64,000 bases of DNA from Anaeromicropila herbilytica (GCF_016591975.1 NZ_AP024169.1:3945001-4009000), one strand, 5' to 3'; shown: positions 44,349 to 53,260, numbered from the stretch's first letter. Notes: generated by a model from the letters alone, not told the origin. Program-made: numbers and translations.

Positions 44349-44516
44349 TTTTTTCTTACCGCGTTCCTAATTTCTTCATCATCTGTACTAATTTTTCATA
44401 ATAGTTTCCATTTGTGGTCATTGGTGACCTATTAAATAATGAAATTGGTTAACACTATTATACTTAATCTCTAATTCTTGATCATGTTTAGAAAGCAACG
44501 AACTATATTAAATTTT

Positions 44517-46403
44517 TTATTCCTCAACTGGCTTCTTTAGTAATCCTAATAATACACTTCCAACTAATGTACCAATTACTAAAGCTACGATATACATTCC
44601 TGCATTTCCTACTACTGGGAATACGAATACCCCACCATGTGGTGCTCTAAGTGTACATCCAAATACCATAGATAATGCTCCTGATATTGCTGAACCAATT
44701 GCTAAAGAAGGTATTACACGAAGTGGATCTGCTGCTGCGAATGGTATTGCTCCTTCTGTGATAAATGCAAGTCCCATTACAAAGTTTGTGATTCCTGATT
44801 CTCTTTCTCTTTTTGTAAATCTATTCTTAAATAATAATGTTGCAACTGCGATTGCTAATGGTGGTGTCATACCACCGATCATAACTGCTGCCATAATATC
44901 AAAGTTACCTGATGCAAGGGAAGCTGTACCAAATACATATGCTGTCTTATTAATTGGACCACCAAAGTCAATTGACATCATACCACCAAGGATTAATCCT
45001 AATACTAATTTACTTGAACCACTCATTCCATTTAAAGCATCTGTTAATATTTTATTTAATTCTGCTAATGGTGGATTGATAGCGTAGGTCATCAGTACAC
45101 CAATGATTAGTATACCAAAGAAAGGATAAATTAATACTGGTTTAATACCTTCAAGACTTTGTGGTAAGAAACTAAATAATTTTCTTAAACCAACAACTAA
45201 ATAACCTGCTGCAAAACCTGCGATTAATGCACCAAAGAATGCTGAACCACCTTGGCTTGCTATATAACCACCAACAACACCGACCGCTAATGCTGGTCTA
45301 TCACCAATACTCATTGCAATGTAACCTGCTAAGATTGGTAACATAAATCCGAATGCGCCACCACCGATTGACTTGAAGAATGCTGCCACTGGTGTATTTG
45401 AGCCAAAATTAGAAGGTTTAATACTATAATCATCAAGTAGGAAAGCTAATGCGATTAAGATACCACCACCGATTACAAATGGTAACATATGTGATACACC
45501 ATTCATTAAGTGTTTGTATATCTGTCTACCAATGCTTTCTTGTTCACCTTCAAAGCTTGCGCCTTCACTTCTCTCATCACTATGATAAATTGGTGCATTT
45601 CCTGAAACTGCTTCATCAATCAATTCAGAAGCTTTGTGAATACCATTTGCAACTTTAGTTTGAATTACTCGTTTCCCATCAAAACGAGCCATATCAACTT
45701 TCTTGTCAGCTGCAACGATGATACAATCAGCACCTGCAATATCTTCTTTTGTTAAAACGTTCTTTGCCCCACCAGAACCATTTGTTTCAACTTTAATTGT
45801 AATTCCTTTTTCTCTCGCTTTTGTTTCCAAACTTTCTGCCGCCATAAAAGTATGTGCGATTCCTGTTGGACACGCCGTAACAGCTAGTACTCGATATTTT
45901 GCTCCATTTGCCATACTATTCACCTTCTCCTCTGGGAATTTTTTTGACTCAGCTTCATCAATTACTTGTAAAAATTCATTAATAGATTTTGCATTTCTTA
46001 AATTATTAGTAAATGTTTCATCCATTAATAGTACGGATAATCTACTTAATACATCTAAATGTACATTATCTTTTGTGTTAGGTGCTGCAATTAGAAAAAC
46101 TAATGTTACTGGTGCGCCATCTAGTGAATCAAAATCAACCCCATCTCTCACTACCATTGCACTTAATCCTGCTTGCTTTACAGCACTAGTTTTTGCATGA
46201 GGAATTGCAATTCCTTCTCCAATACCAGTTGATCCTTCGGATTCTCTTTGTAATACTGCTCTTTTGTATTCTTCGACATCTGAGACATTACCAGTACCAG
46301 ACATAAGTTCAATCATTTTATCAATTGCTTCATCTTTACTGGATACTTTACCATCTAACAAAATGGCATTTTGTTTTAGTAAACTCGTTATTCTCATACC
46401 CAT
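44517..46403 (-). CDS. fruA: Fructose PTS transporter, EIIABC
   Basis: 628 residues with the order EIIA-EIIB-EIIC. EIIA holds GSTGIGEGIAIPHAKTSAVK with phospho-His69. EIIB holds RVLAVTACPTGIAHTFMAAE with phospho-Cys178. EIIC spans residues 290-628 with about ten helices, including GGPINKTAYVFGTASLASGN and RAPHGGVFVFPVVGNAG. It imports fructose as fructose 1-phosphate. Ser/Asp-rich linkers join the domains. AAAGGAG precedes the ATG. It is third in the fruR-fruK-fruA operon, the usual order in Firmicutes. Confidence 0.95.
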   Translation of the reverse strand: MGMRITSLLKQNAILLDGKVSSKDEAIDKMIELMSGTGNVSDVEEYKRAVLQRESEGSTGIGEGIAIPHAKTSAVKQAGLSAMVVRDGVDFDSLDGAPVTLVFLIAAPNTKDNVHLDVLSRLSVLLMDETFTNNLRNAKSINEFLQVIDEAESKKFPEEKVNSMANGAKYRVLAVTACPTGIAHTFMAAESLETKAREKGITIKVETNGSGGAKNVLTKEDIAGADCIIVAADKKVDMARFDGKRVIQTKVANGIHKASELIDEAVSGNAPIYHSDERSEGASFEGEQESIGRQIYKHLMNGVSHMLPFVIGGGILIALAFLLDDYSIKPSNFGSNTPVAAFFKSIGGGAFGFMLPILAGYIAMSIGDRPALAVGVVGGYIASQGGSAFFGALIAGFAAGYLVVGLRKLFSFLPQSLEGIKPVLIYPFFGILIIGVLMTYAINPPLAELNKILTDALNGMSGSSKLVLGLILGGMMSIDFGGPINKTAYVFGTASLASGNFDIMAAVMIGGMTPPLAIAVATLLFKNRFTKRERESGITNFVMGLAFITEGAIPFAAADPLRVIPSLAIGSAISGALSMVFGCTLRAPHGGVFVFPVVGNAGMYIVALVIGTLVGSVLLGLLKKPVEE

Positions 46404-46491
46404 ATCTCTTTTCTCCTTTACATGTTAATTTGAACCAATGTTAGGAATAAAACATTGTATTTTTAAATTCAATTTGTAACATTTCGACGAA

Positions 46492-47394
46492 TTATATTGT
46501 TGCTAATAATCTCAATACATCATCTTTCTTTGCTAATTCTTCTGAAAAAGCACTTGCACTTCCAGTTGCAACCCCCATTTTAAAAGCTTTTTCTAATTCA
46601 TTGCTTTCTAGGAAACCAGCGATAAATCCAGCAACCATGGAATCTCCAGCACCCACTGAATTAACCACTGTACCTTTTGGTACTTTTGAGAAATATTCCC
46701 TTCCATCTTCGGTTAGTAGAATAGCTCCATCCCCTGCCATTGATATTAATACATTTCTTGCACCCATATCTTTTAGCTTTTTAGCATAAGTAATAATTTC
46801 TTCATTCGTTTTAAGTGTCACACCAAACATTTCCCCTAACTCATGATTGTTTGGCTTTATTAAAAATGGATGATATTTTAATACATTAAGAAGTAAATCT
46901 TTTGTTGCATCCACTACAACTCTAATATTTTTATCTGCTAATCTTTTTAAGATATTCTCATAAATATCTTCTGGTAGGGAAGTTGGAATACTTCCTGCTA
47001 ATACTAAGATGTCCTCTTCTGTTAATGCTTCTAGTTTAACCATTAGCTTATCAAGTGATTCTTTGGAAATAGATGGTCCTTGTCCATTAATTTCACTTTC
47101 TTCATTGGATTTTAACTTAACATTAATTCTTGAGAGTCCAGATTCTAATCGAATAAAATCTGTGTTACATCCATGAGCTTTTACTTTTTCTTCAATCTCT
47201 ATTCCTGTAAACCCTGCTGTAAATCCTAATGCTACACTATCAAATCCAAGATTCTTTAAAACAATTGATACATTTATCCCTTTACCTCCTGGAAAAATAT
47301 GTTCGTCATTCGTACGATTCACGACTCCTTGTTTAAAATCTTTAACTTCTACGATGTAATCTAAAGAGGGATTAAACGTCACTGTATAAATCAT
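46492..47394 (-). CDS. fruK: 1-phosphofructokinase
   Basis: 300 residues of the PfkB family. It converts fructose 1-phosphate to fructose 1,6-bisphosphate. Motifs: IYTVTFNPSLDYIVEVKDFK at the N-terminus, FPGGKGINVSIVLKNLG (sugar binding), and GTVVNSVGAGDSMVAGFIAG with the catalytic Asp and anion hole. The gene overlaps the end of fruR by 4 bases, which indicates translational coupling. It lies between the regulator and the transporter, which fixes its substrate as the product of FruA. Confidence 0.95.
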   Translation of the reverse strand: MIYTVTFNPSLDYIVEVKDFKQGVVNRTNDEHIFPGGKGINVSIVLKNLGFDSVALGFTAGFTGIEIEEKVKAHGCNTDFIRLESGLSRINVKLKSNEESEINGQGPSISKESLDKLMVKLEALTEEDILVLAGSIPTSLPEDIYENILKRLADKNIRVVVDATKDLLLNVLKYHPFLIKPNNHELGEMFGVTLKTNEEIITYAKKLKDMGARNVLISMAGDGAILLTEDGREYFSKVPKGTVVNSVGAGDSMVAGFIAGFLESNELEKAFKMGVATGSASAFSEELAKKDDVLRLLATI

Positions 47395-48143
47395 TCTTCA
47401 TCAACCTCCACTATATTCATATAATTTTTATAACTTTTATCCTCTAACTTTGATGTAATGATTGTTGCATCATCCACTTCTGCAAAAGTAACTGGTGATA
47501 TCTGACTAAATTTTGAAACATCACATAGCATATATTTATCTTTTGTATTCTCAATCGCAACTGACTTTACCATTGCCTCATTGATATCCGGTGTTGTAAA
47601 TCCACTATTTTTACTTACTCCATTTGTACCAAAAAAACCTTTTGTAAAATTATATTGTCTTAATTCACCTATCGTTTTACTTCCTACGGTTGCTTCTGTT
47701 GCAAATTTTAATTCTCCACCTAATAAGTAAGTCTTAATTCCTTTACTTGAAAGCTTTCTCGCATGTTCAATAGCATTGGTAACAAATACTGCTTTCATCT
47801 CTGTTATGAAATCTATCATGTAGCCTGTTGTTGTACCTGCATCCAGATAAATAAAATCATCAGATTCTATTAAACTGGCAGCATACCTAGCTATTCGCAT
47901 CTTCTCTTCTGTATTTAGATCTTGTCTGATTGCAACTTCGTGGTCTACTGTATTAAAACTAATACCTATTGTAGTTGCACCACCATGAACTTTTATTAAT
48001 TTTCCTTTATTGTGAAGTACTGTTAAGTCTCTTCGAATTGTTGATTCGGAAGTATCAAGAAGTTCTGTTAATTCTTGTACGGTAACCGTTTTTTTCGTTT
48101 CTACAAGCTTTAGTATCTCACAAAATCGTTCTTCTATTAACAC
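47391..48143 (-). CDS. fruR: DeoR family repressor of the fructose operon
   Basis: 250 residues. The start is a GTG at 48143 with GAGGTGA 7 bases upstream. The N-terminal winged helix reads VTVQELTELLDTSESTIRRD, a DeoR signature. The C-terminal sensor domain has YLDAGTTTGYMIDFITEMKA and ATVGSKTIGELRQYNFTKGF. Regulators of this group respond to fructose 1-phosphate or related phosphosugars. It heads the operon it is expected to control; three TCAAA repeats spaced 10 bp apart upstream are a likely operator. Confidence 0.9.
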   Translation of the reverse strand: MLIEERFCEILKLVETKKTVTVQELTELLDTSESTIRRDLTVLHNKGKLIKVHGGATTIGISFNTVDHEVAIRQDLNTEEKMRIARYAASLIESDDFIYLDAGTTTGYMIDFITEMKAVFVTNAIEHARKLSSKGIKTYLLGGELKFATEATVGSKTIGELRQYNFTKGFFGTNGVSKNSGFTTPDINEAMVKSVAIENTKDKYMLCDVSKFSQISPVTFAEVDDATIITSKLEDKSYKNYMNIVEVDEE

Positions 48144-48469
48144 AATTTAGTCACCTCATAAAATAATAAATGCAAAGACACATGTCATATAAAATATTGT
48201 TAAGTAGTTATTTGTTATATTGTGTCTCTTTTGATACATTAATATTATCATCATTTTCGTTCAAAGTAAATCAAAATCGGTCAAATAAAACGCCAAAAAT
48301 ATGAAGCTATTTTCGTCATATTGCACAATTTCGTTTTTTATCTCTTACTTATTTTTGTGTTTTTTATATTTTTGAATGCCTTTTATCCATTATTTTCATT
48401 GTAGCTTAGTACTTTCAATCAATTTCAGTCACGCATTATAAAAGTAATAACATTAATAATTTAAAAAAT
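48144..48469. other. Upstream region of the fru operon
   Basis: About 325 bp of AT-rich sequence that contains the candidate FruR operator and the operon promoter. The part beyond 48300 shows nothing specific. Confidence 0.5.
48261..48285 (-). promoter_or_regulatory. fruR: Candidate FruR operator: three TCAAA repeats, 10-bp period
   Basis: TCAAA stands at 48261, 48271 and 48281, one helical turn apart. On the transcribed strand these are TTTGA repeats overlapping TTGATT and TTGAAC, plausible -35 boxes. DeoR-type repressors commonly bind short direct repeats with about this spacing. Confidence 0.5.
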
Positions 48470-48506
48470 AAAAGCGCAATTTAGTGATTCACTAAATTAC
48501 ACTTTT
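48470..48506 (-). terminator. Terminator after the putative spore protein gene
   Basis: AAAAGCGCAATTTAGTGA pairs with TCACTAAATTACACTTTT with one or two mismatches and is followed by a T-rich run on the leftward strand. Confidence 0.8.
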
Positions 48507-48602
48507 ATTCTAAAACAATTTCTCTGTTCTATTTTTATTTATACTATTTTATTTTGGTTTTCATCTACTATATAAAATGTAGTTCATGTATCATTCAAAT
48601 TA

Positions 48603-49658
48603 TCAATCAAAAGTATCTTCAATATCAGAATCTTCACTACTTCCAGCTAATTCATCAAATACATCAGATGTTGCAGCAGTATCATTACTTCTAGATCCTC
48701 CAGATATTCCTGGTTGATAGCAAGGCTTTGGGCATAAAGGATCCGAATGTCTATTATTTCTTCTTAACTCAAGTGGTTTAACATTCTTTGCAAGTAAGTC
48801 ACCTTCAACAAATCGTATGCAATCTAAATCTTCTTCAATAATTGGAACTGCTTTTGGTGGTACAGAAATTCCAGCATGCTCAAATTTATACTCAACAATG
48901 TATGAAGATCTCAATAATAAAGTTAAACCTACTGCCATCTCTGGAACAACTCTTGATGTATCATTTGTCAATTCAAGACTCAATACTTTAGCCATTGCTT
49001 GAATACTTATGCCTTGAGGTATAAAGTTATTTGCAAAGTTTGCATTTGGTCCTGTTGTAATTGGTATTCCTACAAAACCAATACTACTTATCATTGGACT
49101 ATTTGTTTGACTATTGTAACTTACACCATAAGGAGCATATAATTCAGTACAGATGGAAGTTGGGTTTGTATCTGGGTTATACGATTCATCTGATTCATCT
49201 TCTAATAAATAAGTTGCTCTAAAACGGAAGGAAGTTAATATTCTACCGCAGGAATCTACAAGCCTAGCTGCAAATGTTAATTCTAAATTAGTTAATCTAA
49301 CGCTAACACAATTAGGTCTATTAGGTATTAATTGTACATCACTATCTGATAAATTATAATCAATTACTTCAAGTAAAATATTACATGCTGCATTTAAATA
49401 TGGAGCTAAATCGATAAATGCCCCGTCAACATCCTGTGTCACTCTAATTACTCTACATAAGTTAATACCTGACTCATCATATATAGCGTTTGCTAACAAA
49501 GTCAAAAGCTTTGGTTCTCCACATGGTGCCTTCAAGCAAGGATCCGTTCTTCCGTCTGGAATATTTGCTGGAGTTTCACCGTTTATCGTCAAATCCTCAT
49601 CACAATCAACGCCAAAAAATTTGCCGGAAGGATAATTGTTCTTTGAACATCTTGACAT
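48603..49658 (-). CDS. Unrecognised Cys-containing protein, probably a spore coat/exosporium component
   Basis: 351 residues, no known family recognised. It begins MSRCSKNNYPSGKFFGVDCD, then has a Cys/Pro segment (DGRTDPCLKAPCGEPKLL) and a long beta-rich middle without a signal peptide. Another Cys/Pro cluster follows (DPLCPKPCYQPG), and the tail is acidic and Ser-rich (SSEDSDIEDTFD). An excellent sigma-K-type promoter lies upstream, which points to late mother-cell expression. AGGAGGAG precedes the ATG. Absence of an export signal, the Cys pairs and the promoter together suggest a spore outer-layer protein (inference). Confidence 0.55.
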   Translation of the reverse strand: MSRCSKNNYPSGKFFGVDCDEDLTINGETPANIPDGRTDPCLKAPCGEPKLLTLLANAIYDESGINLCRVIRVTQDVDGAFIDLAPYLNAACNILLEVIDYNLSDSDVQLIPNRPNCVSVRLTNLELTFAARLVDSCGRILTSFRFRATYLLEDESDESYNPDTNPTSICTELYAPYGVSYNSQTNSPMISSIGFVGIPITTGPNANFANNFIPQGISIQAMAKVLSLELTNDTSRVVPEMAVGLTLLLRSSYIVEYKFEHAGISVPPKAVPIIEEDLDCIRFVEGDLLAKNVKPLELRRNNRHSDPLCPKPCYQPGISGGSRSNDTAATSDVFDELAGSSEDSDIEDTFD

Positions 49659-49689
49659 CTTTTCTCCTCCTAGATTAATATTTTTAGTT

Positions 49690-49719
49690 TATTCTATGCA
49701 GAGAGAATCATTGTGTTAC
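49690..49719 (-). promoter_or_regulatory. Sigma-K-type promoter upstream of the 351-residue protein gene
   Basis: On the minus strand GTAACA (49714-49719), a 15-base spacer and CATAGAATA (49690-49698) fit the Bacillus sigma-K patterns GKMACM and CATAnnnTA at every fixed position. The -10 end lies 31 bases before the start codon. The match is better than any other in the window. Confidence 0.6.
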
Positions 49720-49753
49720 TTCCTAATTGGGTTAAAGTTTGAGTTTAGTGAAA

Positions 49754-50008
49754 ATGACCTTGCTACGTTGTCTAGGCAATTTGAACAAAACGGAAACGCT
49801 TATGCTTCATTGAATCGGTATAAGAAGTTCTAATTCTCCGAGTATTTTGTGTTAACATATCCTAAAACAGATAACTCACTTCGTTCAAACAGATCTGTTT
49901 AAGGATATAACACAAAATGCTCGGAGAATAAGAACGTCTAATACAGATTCAAAGGCGCATTCGCTTTTTCCGTTATGTTCAAATTGCCGTGAAGGTTATG
50001 AAGGTCAT
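49754..50008. repeat. 255-bp palindrome of type A, copy 2
   Basis: Ends ATGACCTT/AAGGTCAT, then GGCAATTTGAACAAAACGG paired with CCGTTATGTTCAAATTGCC, continuing to AACAGAT/ATCTGTTT at the tip. The tip loop holds ACTCACTTCGTTCA (49874-49887). Substitutions relative to copy 1 at 36703 are often paired across the stem. It lies 35 bp upstream of the sigma-K-type promoter and downstream of the debranching enzyme gene. Confidence 0.9.
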
Positions 50009-50098
50009 ATGGAAGGCAATCTTTGGCTTAGATTTAGATTTATGTTTTTCTTTGTATTTTGTTTTTATTATCTTTATCTATATATTTGTTTTAATCTT

Positions 50099-50184
50099 TA
50101 ATCTACATATTTATCAGTATCTTTATTTTATCTGTAATATACGTATTTATCAGAATCTTTGTTTTGTCTATAATCTACGTATTT
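50099..50184. repeat. 36-bp tandem repeat
   Basis: Units begin TAATCTACATATTTATCAG (50099-50134) and TAATATACGTATTTATCAG (50135-50170), and a partial third begins at 50171. The repeats lie in a noncoding, T-rich gap. An open frame across them (49989-50186) has no ribosome binding site. Confidence 0.75.
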
Positions 50185-50486
50185 AATATTTAATAACGTA
50201 TTTGTACTAATATTTATATTCTATATCTGTATATTTTAGAATACGGAGTAAAGAATCGTTTAACACTTTTAATTATTAGTTACTCAAACTTTCCAATTTA
50301 AAATCTTTAATATACTTGATAATTTCAGGCTAAAAGAATATGAATTACCATAATCAAAACTTTTTTATTGTCATAACTTTGACGAGTTTTTGAATTAAGG
50401 TTAAAAAGATTTAATCATGGTAATTTAGATCATCTAGCATCTGAATTTATTAAGTATTCCATTCACCTTATACTTAGACGTTATCC
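50185..50486. other. AT-rich gap after the tandem repeat
   Basis: About 300 bp downstream of the debranching enzyme gene. I see no gene, clear terminator or further repeat. Confidence 0.4.
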
Positions 50487-52904
50487 TTATTTATCCTTTG
50501 GTAAATAAGGATAAATATCATTGGTATATACTCTTAATATCTCACCTACGCTCCATGCCTGTGCAAAGCAACCTCTACCTGTTGTTGGAGAATTACCATC
50601 AAATATTTCAGCAATTTGATTTATACAACCATCCTGCATGTGGTCTTCAAAATATTCACACATTTCTTTTGCCCTTAATACAGCTTTTTCATTATGATTA
50701 TGTACCTTTAGGTATGCCTCTATAAATCCTCCCATTAGGAATCCCCATGCTGTTCCCATATGATATGCCATATCTCTATTAATTAATTTACCTATATATT
50801 CGCCTTTGTATCCTTCTTCTAGTAAAGCGAGTGAACGAATTCCATATGGAGTATATAAATGTTTATGAACCACTTCAACTACACTCATTTCTTTTTCTTT
50901 ATCTAAGATAGAAAATGGTAGTGAAACGGCATAGATCTGATTTGGTCTGATCTTATTATCCTTTATCTCAACAATCTCAATATTTCCTTCTGAGATATTG
51001 TTTGTAGTTATATTTTTCTTATTGATATATTCTTTATCTGTGATATCTTGATTAACATATCCAATATTTTTTCTATTTATATCTTCTCTATCTATAATTT
51101 CTTTATCTATATTCTCTTTATATATATTCTCTTTATCCATATTTTCTCGATTTGTATATTCTTGATGTCGATTTTCTTTATTGGCATCACAATTCGTAGT
51201 TTCCCGATTTTTATTTCCTTGACTCGTAATTTCTTTACTGATCTGCTGTTTTTCTATCATCTTTTCTTCAATCACATCATATAAACAACCAGACTGCTCG
51301 TTCCAGAATTTTTCCACAAAAGACTGCTTTACTTTCTTTGCTATCTCCAAGTATCTAGTATTATTTTCTCCATAGTATACAGTCAAATCATTCATTATTT
51401 GTAATGCATTATACCAAAGTGCATTAATCTCAACTGCTTTTCCGTGTCTAGGTGTAACAACAATCTCTCCAACACGCACATCCATCCAAGTCAACTGGTC
51501 AAGGTTACTTCCACCCTTAATTAAACAATCCTTATCCATTCCAATCTCATACTTTGTGCCGTTTTGGTAAGCCTCAATAATTTCTTTCAGATATGGATAT
51601 ATCTTCACCCTAATAAATTCATAATCTTCTTTACCGCCAGTAGCTTGCAGATATTGATACACGGCTATGAAGTACCAAAGAGAAGCATCTATTGTATTAT
51701 ACATTGGATCTTCCTTGGCATCTTGTGGAAATACATTTGGAACCATTCCTTCTTTAATATATCTTGAAAAGGATTCAAGAATTCCTCTTGCATCTTCATA
51801 TCTTCTCGTTGCTAATGTTAGTCCTTGCATTGCGATCATAGTATCCCTTCCCCAATCAGAGAACCAAGGATATCCTGCTAGTATTGTCTTTAAACCAGTG
51901 GACTCACGCTCTACAATATATTGATCTGCTGCAATTGTGAGCATCTTTATAAAAGAATCTGAATCAGGTATGCGTTCTATATAATCTAATAAGCGTTTCT
52001 TATATTCCTTAATAACCTCAAATCCATCTTTACAATTGTATATGTACTCATTCTCTTCCTTTTGAACTTGAATTCTTATATGAGAACCAAGACCCTGACT
52101 CATCTCATAATCATCTTCCTTATGATTACATTCCTTTAATTCACACTTTACATAGAATCTCTTTGTTTCAAAGGCTTCAAGATCAATAATAACGTCATAA
52201 GGGGTATATTGATTATCCACTCCTAAGAAACCATTTCTCCTATCAATATAACATACCTGGTTCTCATCAATGATATAATTTGGTGTAGCCATAGAAACTG
52301 GTTTCTGTCCTCTATCATAGTACTCACCCTCTGATGTATAAAATACAATCTCATAATTGCTATCTGCTATTGGATATAATTTAAGTTCCTTTTTATGAAC
52401 AATCGTCTTAAATAGAAGGGTACTTCTCTCCGATGCTTCACCCGGATTGCGATAATTAAATAATGGAGTAAGATTCATTTTTGCCTTAGAACTTCCATTT
52501 TGAATCTCATAACAAACAACAACGGAATTCGTTCCATATTCCATCGATATAGTTTTTTTGATCTTTACATCTTCTACCTCGTAACAATAGGTTGGTACAA
52601 TATCTAATTCAAATCTTGTCAAATACTTTTGACCTTCTCTTATGTTCCCATTATATTCTTGAGTAGCAAAATCATATTCTTTATCTCCAATTGTAATGCT
52701 TTCATATATATTGGCTAAAATAAGTTTACGATCCATAGGAGGTCTTAGTGATGCAATTAAATAAGAACTATAAATACGATTTCTAGCTCCAATAATTGAT
52801 AAACAAGCAAAACCACCTATTCCATTTGTTAATAACCATTCTTTTTCTAAACCTTCATGAAAATTACGATAATTACTTCTCCCCAATTTGTATGATATAC
52901 CCAT
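50487..52904 (-). CDS. Amylo-alpha-1,6-glucosidase / glycogen-debranching-type enzyme with repeat insert
   Basis: Start chosen at the ATG at 52904, after AGGCGAGG; nine further codons upstream lack a site. The 805-residue product has the N-terminal domain of the debranching family (EKEWLLTNGIGGFACLSIIG) and a C-terminal (alpha/alpha)6 domain with LAGYPWFSDWGRDTMIAMQG, and LIKGGSNLDQLTWMDVRVGE. The end has RDMAYHMGTAWGFLMGGFIE. These match the GDE_C family, which removes alpha-1,6 branch glucose from glycogen. Between LYDVIEEK and IRPNQIYAVSLP lies an added stretch of about 100 residues made largely of 5-residue repeats (ENMDK, ENIYK, ENIDK, EIIDR, EDINR). Confidence 0.85.
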   Translation of the reverse strand: MGISYKLGRSNYRNFHEGLEKEWLLTNGIGGFACLSIIGARNRIYSSYLIASLRPPMDRKLILANIYESITIGDKEYDFATQEYNGNIREGQKYLTRFELDIVPTYCYEVEDVKIKKTISMEYGTNSVVVCYEIQNGSSKAKMNLTPLFNYRNPGEASERSTLLFKTIVHKKELKLYPIADSNYEIVFYTSEGEYYDRGQKPVSMATPNYIIDENQVCYIDRRNGFLGVDNQYTPYDVIIDLEAFETKRFYVKCELKECNHKEDDYEMSQGLGSHIRIQVQKEENEYIYNCKDGFEVIKEYKKRLLDYIERIPDSDSFIKMLTIAADQYIVERESTGLKTILAGYPWFSDWGRDTMIAMQGLTLATRRYEDARGILESFSRYIKEGMVPNVFPQDAKEDPMYNTIDASLWYFIAVYQYLQATGGKEDYEFIRVKIYPYLKEIIEAYQNGTKYEIGMDKDCLIKGGSNLDQLTWMDVRVGEIVVTPRHGKAVEINALWYNALQIMNDLTVYYGENNTRYLEIAKKVKQSFVEKFWNEQSGCLYDVIEEKMIEKQQISKEITSQGNKNRETTNCDANKENRHQEYTNRENMDKENIYKENIDKEIIDREDINRKNIGYVNQDITDKEYINKKNITTNNISEGNIEIVEIKDNKIRPNQIYAVSLPFSILDKEKEMSVVEVVHKHLYTPYGIRSLALLEEGYKGEYIGKLINRDMAYHMGTAWGFLMGGFIEAYLKVHNHNEKAVLRAKEMCEYFEDHMQDGCINQIAEIFDGNSPTTGRGCFAQAWSVGEILRVYTNDIYPYLPKDK
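50965..51260. repeat. 15-bp minisatellite inside the debranching enzyme gene
   Basis: The clearest units start at about 51096, 51111, 51126 and 51141, 15 bp apart, built on ATTCTCTTTAT. The flanking sequence is more diverged but of the same composition. The repeat is in frame and encodes the Asn/Lys/Glu/Ile-rich insert. Boundaries are approximate. Confidence 0.75.
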
Positions 52905-53225
52905 ATGTATTTCCTCGCCTTTCACTTTCATTTGATTTTATTTAAAGATCTGTGTAATCATTGTTGAATCCATTCTTCATACTATTACTTTATATTTTAC
53001 AACAAAAACCACGTGATTTCTATATATTTTTTCGTAAATTTTCGAAATGTTTTCTTGGTAATATTTACTTTTGATTCTTTTTGTAGTCTAATTCATCAAT
53101 CTGTAAATAACTAAGTTTACCCTCATCTAGAAGGCAATCAAGTAAGATGGAAACTTCACATTACATAAGCGTGTTAATGACCTTCATCCATAAGAGTTCG
53201 CCCATGTCAGAAAACCACATAAAAA
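52905..53225. other. Upstream region of the debranching enzyme gene
   Basis: About 320 bp between the start codon and the GH94 terminator. No gene or named regulatory element is recognised. Confidence 0.4.
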
Positions 53226-53260
53226 AGAGATATTAACACAATACTCATGTTAATATCTCT
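53226..53260 (-). terminator. Terminator after the GH94 gene
   Basis: AGAGATATTAACA pairs perfectly with TGTTAATATCTCT around a 9-base loop and is followed by six T on the leftward strand. Confidence 0.85.

Noticed and set aside
44356..44421. 21-codon frame on the minus strand (starting MTTNGNYYEKLVQ) between fruA and ptsH
   Set aside because: It has codon-like character but no clear ribosome binding site or family; it could be a gene remnant but cannot be supported.
45703..46200. 165-codon plus-strand frame inside fruA
   Set aside because: Antisense shadow of a clearly coding gene; composition follows the fruA codons.
49989..50186. 65-codon frame over the 36-bp tandem repeat
   Set aside because: No ribosome binding site; the amino-acid repetition is simply the translation of noncoding tandem repeats.
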